Source: DASQFI01 sp035633215
GTDB lineage: Bacteria; Acidobacteriota; Vicinamibacteria; Vicinamibacterales; SCN-69-37
Reading direction: 5' to 3'
DNA: 64,000 bases
NCBI GenBank assembly: GCA_035633215.1
Contig: DASQFI010000031.1
Coordinates: 7,999 to 71,998 of the forward strand
Part shown: positions 24,587 through 34,100 of the stretch, piece after piece
Numbering within the stretch: position 1 is the stretch's first letter
Layout of the letters: every line of letters starts with the position of its first letter
Notes under the pieces: model-generated
Told to the model about the DNA's origin: nothing
The model's input: only the letters and a program-made list of their open reading frames with translations
Databases searched by the model: none
Position numbers and translations under genes: made by a program

Positions 24587-25921
24587 ATGACCGAAGAGTC
24601 CCTGCCCACCGGCGGCCGGAGCCGGGAGGAGATCGCGAAGGTCGAGATCGGCGTCACGACGATCTCGCGCCCGACGGCGTATCTGCTTCTCATCGCGTTC
24701 CTTCTTCTGGTGTTCACGGTTCCCGCGATCGAGCTCGTCGGCAGCGGCGCTCGAGCCGGCGCGCCCACCACCTGGTCCCACCTGACTGGAATCCCGCCGG
24801 CGATCCGCGAACGGCTGGCGGAAGCGAACGCGGCACCCGGCAGCACCCTTTGGCGGCGGACGCTCGCGGTCAACCGCGCCGTCCTCTCTGGCCTCCAGGA
24901 TTTCGAGCAGGGACTCGAACGAGAGTCGCGGCTCGGTCAAACGCTGAGACCACACGCGCAACTCATCCTCACGCGCTGGCTCGGCGCGGGCAACGAGCGC
25001 GTGTACCCCGGGCAGCCGGGTTGGGTCTTCTTCCGTCAGGACGTCGAGTACGTCACGGGTCCAGGATTTCTCGAGCCGGCACAGCGGAAACGGCGCATCG
25101 CGTCCGCGCCGGAGTGGACGGCTCCGCCGCAGCCGGATCCGCGGCCGGCCCTGCTGCAATTCAAGCGCGACCTGGACGCGCGGGGCATCGCGTTGATCCT
25201 GGTACCGACGCCGGTCAAGCCCGTCATTCATCCGGAGATGCTTGCGCCGCGGCTCGCCGGCGCGCCCGTGCCGATCCATAACATGTCGTACGGCGCGTTC
25301 ATCACCGAGCTTTCGCATGAAGGCGTGTTGATCTTCGACCCGTCGAGCGTTCTCGCCGCTGAACGCCTCACGACTCCGCAGTATCTGGCGACCGATACGC
25401 ACTGGCGGCCCGAAGCGATGGAGGCGGTGGCGACGGAGCTCGCGGCGTTCGTGACCGCGCGCGTGCCTCTCCCGCCTCTTCCGGAACCGGGGTATCGCCT
25501 CGAACGATTGCAGCTGCGCTACCTGGGAGATACGGTGCGCATGCTGGATCTGCCGAAAACGGCGACGCTTTTCCCTCCAGATCAGATCTGGCCTTCGCGT
25601 GTGCTCCAGCCTGACGGATCGCCCTGGCAGATCTCGAGAGCGTCCGACGTGCTCGTCCTCGGCGACAGCTTCAGCAATGTCTACTCGGTCGAGTCCCTGG
25701 TCGCGGGCTCGGAGAGCGCGGGGCTCATCGAGCACTTCAGCTACGCGTTGCGGCGGCCCGTGGACCGGCTTGTCGAGAACGGCAGGGCCGCGTTTGCGAC
25801 GCGAGAAATGCTGCAGCGCGATCCGGCCAGGCTCGGCGGCAAACGACTCGTCGTGTATCAGTTCGCCGTGCGCGAGCTGACGATCGGCGACTGGAAGATG
25901 ATCGCGCTCACACCTCGCTGA
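24587..25921 (+). CDS. AlgJ/AlgX-like SGNH acetyltransferase partner
   Basis: The 444-residue protein is anchored by one helix (about residues 30-50) with the rest in the periplasm. It shows the AlgX/AlgJ catalytic set: Asp270 and His272 in TDTHW, and Ser361 in VLGDSFSN. These proteins receive acetyl groups from AlgI-like MBOATs and attach them to a polymer. It begins 6 bases after the MBOAT stop and is surely co-expressed. The polymer is unknown, because no alginate or other polymer synthesis genes are present here. Confidence 0.88.
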   Translation: MTEESLPTGGRSREEIAKVEIGVTTISRPTAYLLLIAFLLLVFTVPAIELVGSGARAGAPTTWSHLTGIPPAIRERLAEANAAPGSTLWRRTLAVNRAVLSGLQDFEQGLERESRLGQTLRPHAQLILTRWLGAGNERVYPGQPGWVFFRQDVEYVTGPGFLEPAQRKRRIASAPEWTAPPQPDPRPALLQFKRDLDARGIALILVPTPVKPVIHPEMLAPRLAGAPVPIHNMSYGAFITELSHEGVLIFDPSSVLAAERLTTPQYLATDTHWRPEAMEAVATELAAFVTARVPLPPLPEPGYRLERLQLRYLGDTVRMLDLPKTATLFPPDQIWPSRVLQPDGSPWQISRASDVLVLGDSFSNVYSVESLVAGSESAGLIEHFSYALRRPVDRLVENGRAAFATREMLQRDPARLGGKRLVVYQFAVRELTIGDWKMIALTPR

Positions 25922-26048
25922 CCCGTCCGGCACGTCACGTTAGCGTGGGGCGGGATCGGAATACCACCAAGGTCGACATCGATTTCCAAGATTATCGCGC
26001 GATTCATACAAACAGGAGAACTTTTGCGCCGGGCTGCTGGTAGACTTC

Positions 26049-26086
26049 TTCGGCTCCTAGGCTCCCCTTCGGCTCCTAGGCTCCCC
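26049..26086 (+). repeat. 19-bp tandem duplication in the leader of the TonB-dependent receptor gene
   Basis: TTCGGCTCCTAGGCTCCCC occurs twice in immediate succession (26049-26067, 26068-26086); each unit contains CCTAGG. It lies 76 bases before the receptor start. The rest of the gap from 25922 to 26161 shows no other feature. Confidence 0.85.
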
Positions 26087-26161
26087 GGCCCGACGAGCAA
26101 CTTGTAAGTCGCCGTCTGTCCCGCCGAGCACCGAGCTGTAACAGTCCATCAAGGACGCTTC

Positions 26162-28951
26162 ATGAGGCCTCAGGTCCCTATGCTTGTAAGACTATTTGTC
26201 GGTCTCTCCCTGTTGATCGCCCCGGCAGCGGCGATCGCTCAAGTTCAATCAGGCAGTGTGCTCGTGAAGCTGGCGGACGAGCAAGGCGGCGTGGTGCCTG
26301 GCGCGACCGTGACAATCACGGGCGCCACGCTCATCACGCCGATGGTCGGCACGACCGACGCGCTTGGCGCCTATCGCGCGCCGTCCCTGGCTCCCGGCCA
26401 CTACGCGGTCAAGGTCGAGCTGACCGGCTTCCAGACGATGGAGCACCCCGATGTGATCGTCAGCGTGGGCCAGACGGCGTCGTTCGACGTGGTGATGAAG
26501 GTGGCACCGATCAGGGCGTCGTTCACGATCCAGGCCGCCGTTCCCACGATTGACACGACGAGCAACAACGTCAGCACGACGATCAATCTCGGCATTCTGA
26601 TGAACACGCCCGGAGGGCGCGACATCTGGAGCCTGCTCCAGAGCAAGGCGTCGGGGCTGACGACGGATCGAATCGACGTCGGCGGCAGCGAATCCGGGCT
26701 GCAGGCCGGATTCGTCGTGCACGGCACACCCCACGCGCAGAACACCCAGGCGTTGAACGGCGTGAACGTGAGCGATCCGGTCTCCACCGGGTTCGCCGAT
26801 TTTTACTACGACTACGACACGTTTCAGGAAGTCCAGGTGGCGACCGGGGCGCTTCCCGTCGAAGTCGGCCCGCCAGGCGTGTACGTGAATATGGTCACGA
26901 AGACCGGAACGAACGTCCTCAAGGGGCACTTCGCCTTCTACTACCAGAACGACAAGACGCAAAGCGACAACATCGATCAGGAGCTGCGCGATAAAGGGAT
27001 CGAGAAGCTCGGCTTCGACTATCTGTCGGATTTCACCGCGCAGGTCGGTGGGCCGGTCATCAAGGATCGGCTGCGGCTGTTCGCCGCGTACCGCGACTGG
27101 CGCGTGCACCGGTTCGTCGCCGGCTTCGTCGACGACCAGGGCACGCCGGTCGTCGAGCCGACGGACATGTATTCGGGCCTGGTGAACGCGACGTACCAAA
27201 TCACTCCGACGCAGCGGTTGACCGGATTTTGGGCGCGACAAGCGTACAAGAAGCCGCAGCGCGAAGCGAGCGCCCTCAACACTCCGCTCTCGAACTGGAA
27301 CGAGGACGACGAGTTCGGCATCTACCAGGGCATCTGGAACAACATCCTGAACGACCACGCGTATCTCGAGGCGCGCGCGAGCTTCGTCGACATTTTCTTT
27401 CCGCTGCGGATCAAGGACGAGGCGAAGGCCGCCGGCAACCAGTCGATTACCAATTTCAACACCGGCAAAGTGACCGGCGCGAACACCGCCGAGATCATCA
27501 ACGACCGCAAACGGCTGCAGCTGAACACGGTGTTGTCGTGGTACAAAGCGGGATGGGTCGGGGCCCGGCACGAGTTCAAGTTCGGCTGGGATTTTTCGAA
27601 CAGCCCGACCGCCGTCACGTTGACGGCGATCGACGACGTCAACCTGTTCACCCTCGACGGCGCTCCCGCCTTCGCGGTTCGGTTGAACACGCCGGTCCAT
27701 CCAGAGGAAACGGTTCGATCGAATGCGTTCTTTGCCTCGGACACGATCCAGAAAGGCCGGCTGACCGTCAATTTTGGCGGCCGTTTCGAGCGGATCCAGG
27801 GTATCGTGCCGGCGCAGTCGAGCCCGGCAGGCTCCTTCGCGGAGGCGCGCAGCTTCCCCTCCCTCGGCACGATCGTCGATTGGAAGAGTTTCTCGCCTCG
27901 CGGCGGGGTCATTTACCAGCTGACGGCCGATGGCAAGACGGCCGTCAAGGTCAACGGCGCGCGCTACTTTCATCAGATGAGCACGGCCATCCCGAGCTCG
28001 GCGAATCCGAACTCGGCCGCAGGCGACGTCGTGCTGTGGTTTGACAACGGTGATTTCAAGTTCCAGCCCAACGAGGCCGGCCCCGTCATCGACGCCTTCG
28101 GCGCCCTGCGGACGTCGATCGATCCCGACTTGAAGCCGCCCTTCACGGACGAGTTTCTCCTCACCCTCGAACGAGAGGTCATGCCCGATTTCCGGCTGAG
28201 CGGCATCTTCAGCTTCCGTCGCGAGCGGCGGCAGGTCGGGATCAAAGATGTGACGTCCACGTGGACCCCGGTTGCGTTCCCGGATCCCGAGACCGGACGG
28301 ACCGTCAACGTCTTCAACAAAGCTCCGGAGTCGATTGGATTGGAACAGTTCCAGGTCATCAACAGCGCGCAGCTCGACCAGGATTTCAAAGGTTTCGAAA
28401 TCATCGCGAACAAGCGGTTGTCCAATCGGTGGGAACTGCTGGGATCGTATTCGGTCTCCCGCGCCATTCAGGAGCAGGTCGTGGTCCCGGGCGGAGACAT
28501 CTTCGGCATTGGAGCAATCTCGGTCGATCCGAATGACGCCGTGAACGCGCGCGGACCGATCTTCTGGGACCGCACGCACGTGCTCAAGCTGTCGGGCAGC
28601 TACCTGCTGCCGCATGACATCCTGGCGTCGGCCAACCTGCTGGTCCAAAGCGGACCGGTGTTCACGCGGACCGTTCTCGTCGAGGGTCTGAACCTGCAGC
28701 CGTTCGCGGTCTTCGCGGAGCCGCGCGAGGACTCCGGCCGGCTCGACACGCTGAAGACGCTAGACCTGCGGGGCTCGAAGCAGTTCAAGCTGCCGCGAAA
28801 CCGGACGTTCGAGGCGCTTGTCGAGGTCTACAACCTTTTCAACTCCAACACTGTATTGAATGCAAATCCCCTCACGGGGCCGGCGTTCGGCGATCCGCTG
28901 ACGGTGCTCGCACCGCGGATCGTCCGGTTCGGCGGGCGGTTTTTGTTCTAG
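26162..28951 (+). CDS. Oar-like TonB-dependent outer membrane receptor
   Basis: The 929-residue protein has a signal peptide (about residues 1-26), a carboxypeptidase-regulatory-like domain (GSVLVKLADEQGGVVPGATVTITG to GFQTME, about 29-100) and a plug (about 130-250). The rest is a long barrel ending VRFGGRFLF with the C-terminal aromatic residue. This is the Oar/TonB receptor layout common in Acidobacteriota, where it imports or displays large substrates. The ATG may instead be at 26180 (M7). The following secreted propeller gene starts 61 bases downstream and probably forms a functional pair with it. Confidence 0.92.
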   Translation: MRPQVPMLVRLFVGLSLLIAPAAAIAQVQSGSVLVKLADEQGGVVPGATVTITGATLITPMVGTTDALGAYRAPSLAPGHYAVKVELTGFQTMEHPDVIVSVGQTASFDVVMKVAPIRASFTIQAAVPTIDTTSNNVSTTINLGILMNTPGGRDIWSLLQSKASGLTTDRIDVGGSESGLQAGFVVHGTPHAQNTQALNGVNVSDPVSTGFADFYYDYDTFQEVQVATGALPVEVGPPGVYVNMVTKTGTNVLKGHFAFYYQNDKTQSDNIDQELRDKGIEKLGFDYLSDFTAQVGGPVIKDRLRLFAAYRDWRVHRFVAGFVDDQGTPVVEPTDMYSGLVNATYQITPTQRLTGFWARQAYKKPQREASALNTPLSNWNEDDEFGIYQGIWNNILNDHAYLEARASFVDIFFPLRIKDEAKAAGNQSITNFNTGKVTGANTAEIINDRKRLQLNTVLSWYKAGWVGARHEFKFGWDFSNSPTAVTLTAIDDVNLFTLDGAPAFAVRLNTPVHPEETVRSNAFFASDTIQKGRLTVNFGGRFERIQGIVPAQSSPAGSFAEARSFPSLGTIVDWKSFSPRGGVIYQLTADGKTAVKVNGARYFHQMSTAIPSSANPNSAAGDVVLWFDNGDFKFQPNEAGPVIDAFGALRTSIDPDLKPPFTDEFLLTLEREVMPDFRLSGIFSFRRERRQVGIKDVTSTWTPVAFPDPETGRTVNVFNKAPESIGLEQFQVINSAQLDQDFKGFEIIANKRLSNRWELLGSYSVSRAIQEQVVVPGGDIFGIGAISVDPNDAVNARGPIFWDRTHVLKLSGSYLLPHDILASANLLVQSGPVFTRTVLVEGLNLQPFAVFAEPREDSGRLDTLKTLDLRGSKQFKLPRNRTFEALVEVYNLFNSNTVLNANPLTGPAFGDPLTVLAPRIVRFGGRFLF

Positions 28952-29012
28952 GCACCACCGCGGCGGACGGCGGTCCCGTGTCCGCCGCGGCAACTCGGAG
29001 AAGGAGCAAGGT

Positions 29013-31073
29013 ATGAACATCGCGATGAAACGAATGATGATCGCCGGGGGATTGGCCCTGGTAATTGGCGGGACGGCGATTCCGCTGGCCCAGACATCCC
29101 CCGCCTGGGTGGTCGGCGACGTGTTCGTCGCGATCGGCCGCGGTCAGTATGAGGTCCGATCCAACGCCGGAGCGCTCAAACAGACAATTACGATTGGACT
29201 GGGCCTGCAGAAGAAGGAAGTCGCCGGCTGCTGGTTCGACTCGCAGTTCAATCTCTACACGGCGGACTTCAACAATACAAAGGTCGTGAAGCACGAGCTC
29301 GCCGGCTCGCACGCGCAGTCAATTTTTGCCGATACGGCAGTGGCGGCGCCTGACGGCCACAGCGAGTCGATCGTAATGGCCGTCAACGGAGACGTCTTCG
29401 TCGGCCATGCAGGCAACGCCAACGGTACCGGAACGCGCAATATCGTGCGCTACCGCAGCACCGGTGGCACGGCCATCGCGACGTACTCGCCGGTAGTCGA
29501 GAACCGAGGCATCGACTGGATGGATCTCGCCAGCGACCAGCGGACGATGTTCTATACGTCCCGGGGACGCCTCGTCAAGCGGTTCAACGCCACTGGCACC
29601 ACGGGGAATCAGTTGAGCGACTTCACCACTCTCCCCGGTACCACGCCGACGAACGTCGCCTACGCCATTCGGCTGCTGCCGCCGTTCGACGCCAACGCCA
29701 GCGGCGGGTTGCTCGTGGCGGACAACGCGACCATCAAGCGGCTTGGTGCCAACGGCGCCGTCGCGCAGACCTATGATGCTGCCGGCGAGAACAACTGGCA
29801 GGCGCTGAATCTCGACCCGGACGGCATTCACTTCTGGGCCGGCGGGTTCTCGAGCGGCAAACTCTACCGCTTCAACATCTCGACAGGAGCCGTGGTTGGC
29901 AATCCGATACAGACCGGCGGCGCCAACGGGCTGATGGGCCTGTGCGTGATGGGCGAGCCGCAGACGCAGGTGTTCCCGCTGCAGCTGTCGAACACGGGCA
30001 GCACGACCACGCAGCAGGATGTGACTGCGCCGTTCGGCGACCCCGCGGCCACATCGGACTCGTCCTATTACAGCTTCAGCACGTGGCGGCTGCGCATTCG
30101 CGTGAAGCCCAATCAGAACGTCGTCGCGGCGGTCAGCTTTACGCCGCAGACAACGGACCTCAACTGTACGGGGACTCCTGACAACGACTTTGACTGCCGG
30201 TTCACAACCGCGTCCCAAACAGCGGCGACGCAGTGCGTTCCGTTCTTCCGAGATCCGAGTGCGCCGGTCGCGGGCAACCTCGACCGTTATCAGTGCGCGT
30301 ACTACCGCGTCAAGGACATGCCGATCTGCTCGGCCAGCCAGCCGAACAATTGCCCGTTCGACGAGGAGTTCGTGGGAGGAAGCTTGGCGGGAAAGGACGA
30401 CATCCTGAGCGAAATCCTCATGAACCTGACCAACCCGCCACAATTGGTCTTCAACGTGGCTCAGTACGGCCCGGCCCCGAAAGGGAATCCGCGGCTGATG
30501 CGCGATCCCGACTCGGTCGCCGGAAACCAGTTCTTCATCGACGCGACGACCGCCGTCATCGACTGGCCGGCATTCGGCACCGGCACACCGAACGACTACA
30601 GTCCGGTGCAGCGGGTGACCTCGAATCCGGGAGCGTGCGCGGAGGTTATCAGTCCAGATAAATCCGGGCTGAACAGCGGCGCCGCGATCAAAGTCGTCGT
30701 GGAAGTGAAGACCGGACCGACGGTCAACGGCGTGTGCACGGGCCTCCCGCTCGACGGCACGGTCACTCCGCCCAACAACGTCACGCTCGCCATCGCAGGG
30801 ACCGGGACCAACCACACGGTCATCATCTACTGCGAAACTCCCGGGAATTCACTCGGGTGCTTCACAGCGGTCAACGGTCAGCCGGGTCGGATACAGTCGA
30901 CTGTGGACCTCGACCCGGCCACGATTCCACCTGACCTGGCGAACGACTATTTCTTCGCCGTGACGTCGGTCAACAGGCCGTCGGCAAATCCGGGAACTCA
31001 GAATCCCGGGGTATTCCCGCCCGTGGGCCGGAGCTACCGCATCTGCCCGAACGGATCGAACTGCGGGAGTTAA
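29013..31073 (+). CDS. secreted beta-propeller-like protein of unknown function
   Basis: The 686-residue protein has a signal peptide (residues 1-28). The N-terminal half looks like a propeller, with blades such as FDSQFNLYTADFNNTKVV, NGDVFVGHAGN, GLLVADNATIKRLG and LDPDGIHFWAGGFSSGKLYRF. The C-terminal half is beta-rich with paired cysteines (DLNCTG, DFDCRF, PICSAS, NNCPF). No enzyme signature is visible. The start has a GGAGAAGGAG site. Its position after the receptor suggests a surface or periplasmic partner that binds the same ligand. A strong terminator follows. Confidence 0.75.
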   Translation: MNIAMKRMMIAGGLALVIGGTAIPLAQTSPAWVVGDVFVAIGRGQYEVRSNAGALKQTITIGLGLQKKEVAGCWFDSQFNLYTADFNNTKVVKHELAGSHAQSIFADTAVAAPDGHSESIVMAVNGDVFVGHAGNANGTGTRNIVRYRSTGGTAIATYSPVVENRGIDWMDLASDQRTMFYTSRGRLVKRFNATGTTGNQLSDFTTLPGTTPTNVAYAIRLLPPFDANASGGLLVADNATIKRLGANGAVAQTYDAAGENNWQALNLDPDGIHFWAGGFSSGKLYRFNISTGAVVGNPIQTGGANGLMGLCVMGEPQTQVFPLQLSNTGSTTTQQDVTAPFGDPAATSDSSYYSFSTWRLRIRVKPNQNVVAAVSFTPQTTDLNCTGTPDNDFDCRFTTASQTAATQCVPFFRDPSAPVAGNLDRYQCAYYRVKDMPICSASQPNNCPFDEEFVGGSLAGKDDILSEILMNLTNPPQLVFNVAQYGPAPKGNPRLMRDPDSVAGNQFFIDATTAVIDWPAFGTGTPNDYSPVQRVTSNPGACAEVISPDKSGLNSGAAIKVVVEVKTGPTVNGVCTGLPLDGTVTPPNNVTLAIAGTGTNHTVIIYCETPGNSLGCFTAVNGQPGRIQSTVDLDPATIPPDLANDYFFAVTSVNRPSANPGTQNPGVFPPVGRSYRICPNGSNCGS

Positions 31074-31107
31074 GCGCTCATCGAATCGCGGCGTCGTGAT
31101 GTCACCG

Positions 31108-31140
31108 AAGAGCCGGGCCTGCAGGCCCGGCTCTTTTCTT
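31108..31140 (+). terminator. intrinsic terminator
   Basis: AGAGCCGGGCC-TGCA-GGCCCGGCTCT forms a perfect 11-bp stem with a 4-base loop, followed by TTTCTT. It ends the receptor-propeller transcript and sits just before the 3' end of the oppositely oriented kinase gene. Confidence 0.93.
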
Positions 31141-31152
31141 GTACGGCTGGCT

Positions 31153-34100
31153 TTACTTCGCGGCGGCGATGGGCGCCAGGTCCGCACGTTTGAGGATGGC
31201 GTCGGTCTTCGCCTCTCTCTTGAGCTCGTCGAGCACGCGCTGCGCGGCCTGCAGCTGCTGGCGCGCGCCACTGGCGTCGCCGGCGCCGGTAAACGCCTGT
31301 GAGAGCCAGTAGTGGCTCTGCGCACGCTGGATGAGCAATCCCATCCGCTCGCTGGCGGCGAGCGCGGGCTCGAGCTCGCGTTGCGCCTGTGGATACTGCT
31401 TCGACGCCACCAGCGACTCGCCGAGCACGATCGACGCGGACACGGCCTCAGGTTTGTACCCCCACCTGTCGGCCTCGGCGGCCAGCTTCACGAGATCGGT
31501 CCCCACGCCAGGACGACCCTCTTTCGCGGCCGTGATCGCCAGGTGCAATCTCGACAGGGCGATGCGGGACGCATCATTCGCCTTCGTCGCCGCCTGCAAC
31601 GCCTGCTCGTAGAACGGCCGGGCTCGCTGGAGATCGGCGGAATGAGCGTAGAGATCGCCCTGATAATTCAGGACGTCCGAGAGCAGCGCCAGGATGTTCA
31701 ACTTACGCGCGAGGGCGGTGGCCGACTCCAGCGCTTTGTTCGCCTCGGCGACCTGACCGAGATTTCCGAGCGCGCTGCCGTATTCGGCAAGCAGGACGAT
31801 GGTCCAGTCGCTTTGCTCCGGCGTACGCTTCATCGCATCGTACGCCTGCCTGGCCGTCGTCAGCGCCGCTTCGAACCGCCCTTGATGACCGAAGAGCTTG
31901 GCCAGGCTGGATCGGACCTGCGCCTCGCCGCGCTCGTCCTTGCCATCCCGCCGCAGTTTGATGGCCTCCAGGAATCTCTCCTGGGCCTCGGTGTATCGTC
32001 CCAGGCGTACCTGCGTCTCGCCGACGTTGTACAGGGCGTTCGCCGTGTAGCCCGGGTTGTTGATTTTTTTGCCTACGTTCAGAGCCTGGTCGTAATAGGT
32101 CAACGCCTGTTGATGGTCAGCGCGAATCGTATGGATCGCGCCGATGTTCGAGAGCAGCAGGCTCTCGTAGTTCACGTTCCGCTGATCCCGCTGAATTCGG
32201 AGCGATTCGTTGAACGCGGCGAGCGCTCGATCGAGCTGCCCCGTATTGGCGTACGCGTTGCCGAAGTCGATCAGGGTGTCGCCGATGCCCTGCTGATCCT
32301 TGATCTCCTGGCGCAGCGCCATGGACTCCTGGTACTGTTTGAGGGCCAGATCGAATTTGCCGAGGTTTGCCTGGACCTTCCCGATTTCATGGATGATTTC
32401 GGCAATCATGCGCTTGCGCCCGAGCTGGCGCGCGATCTTCAGCGCCTGATCGAATTCGTTCAAGGCCAGGTCCGGTTTGTTGAGGATGCGGTAGGCGACG
32501 CCGATCCACTCTCGAGCGGTCGCCTGCCCTTCCAGGTTGTCGCGCTTGATGGCGATGGTCAGGGCCTTGCCCAACGGCTCGAGCGCCGGTTCCGCTTTAT
32601 CTCGTTTCACGTCCACGCGCCCGATGCCCATGAGCGCCTCGAGGCTCTCCTTATCCCGGTCGGCAAGCTTCGTGTATTCGGCGTGCGCCCTCTCGAAATC
32701 CGCATTGTCTTCGAGGGCGGCCGCAAGGTCCGACAAGACCTCGTCGCTTCCGGGCAGAAGCGTGGACAGCTTGTCGTAGAAACCGACGGCTTCGGCCCGA
32801 TTCTTCATGATGCGCGCGTTGCTGGCGAGGATCATGAACTTCTCGACATCAGGCAGCGCCCCGCTGAGGTTGACCGACGTCCGCGCGTACCGCTCGGCTT
32901 CTGGCGCAAATCCCAGCGCGGCATACGTCTGCGCCAGCCTGGCGAACGCCAGTGCGAACTCCCTGTCCTCCTCAGTTGACGCCTGGAAGGCTTTCACGGC
33001 GTCGTGCAGCTTCCCCTCGCGAACCAGGGCCAGTCCCTCGGTGTACTTCTGCAGCGCGGCGAGCGACTTCGATGAGGGACGGAACGACGACGCCGTGGCC
33101 GCCTTCAGGTCGTCCGGCGCGAGTGCCAGCTTCTCGCGGAGCGCCGCCGCCAGCCGCTCGATGCTGGCGAGCAGTACGGTTTGATTCTCGGCCGTCTCGG
33201 GAACCACTGTCATCTCGTCGTTGGGCAGGTCCTGCAGGTTCGCCGTAATCTGGATCGTGGAGCCGAACGTCCCGAACTGCCCTGAGATGACGATGTCAGC
33301 GCTCGTGAGCGTGGCGATCTGCTTTGTTCTCTGGGGGTCCAGCGTCGTGTCTTGTGAAATCCGCAGATCGCTCAGGATTTGGCCGATTTGCGCGGACGAC
33401 ACAGCCCGCAGGGAGCGCGACTGGCCGATCTGCGTTCTGAGCTGCTCAGCAATCGTCTGCCCGAGATAGTCGAGCGAACGGTCGCCGGAGAGGTTGCGAA
33501 ACGGCAGGATCACAATCGACACGGATCGCGCGGGAACGGCCGAACCTGACGAGGTCGAGAAAATACGGTCGCGAAAGTAAAACGCGCCGGTGCCGAGCGC
33601 CAACCCGGCGATCCCGACGGCGACGAGGAGCCAGCCACGCTTCGAAGGCTTTGCCACGGCGGGAACCGCCGGGGCTTGGACGCTTTGCGGCGGGACGGTC
33701 GTGGCCGGCAGCGTCTGCGTCCAGGCGTGCGTCGTCGTCGGGGACGAACCGTCCGTCGGATGGCCGTGCGAATCCAGGCTCTCAAGGTCGGCGAGCAGAT
33801 CGCGCGTCTTCGCGTAGCGGCCCTCGGGCTCGAGCGCAGTGCAACGCGTGACGACGTCAGAAACCGTTTGCGGAATGTTGGGATCGACCGAACGGAGCGG
33901 CGGGAATGCCGTCGTCATGCGCGAGACCAGCGCGGCCAGTGAACTCTCGCCCCCGTGGCCCGTCTTGCGCTTGCCGATGAGCATGTCCGACAGAATCAGA
34001 CCGAACGCATAGATGTCCGCCCGGTGGTCAACCGTGTGGCCGCGCGCCTGCTCCGGCGCCATGTAGTCGAGCGTGCCCACGACCGTGCCGGCGACCGTGC

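Noticed and set aside
26249..28648. Long open frame antisense to the TonB-dependent receptor gene (799 codons)
   Set aside because: High GC keeps the opposite strand open; composition is Arg/Asp/Val-rich without domains, and the sense frame has a full receptor.
31312..32979. 555-codon frame antisense to the kinase-TPR gene
   Set aside because: Mirror image of the TPR-coding frame with no domain signature.
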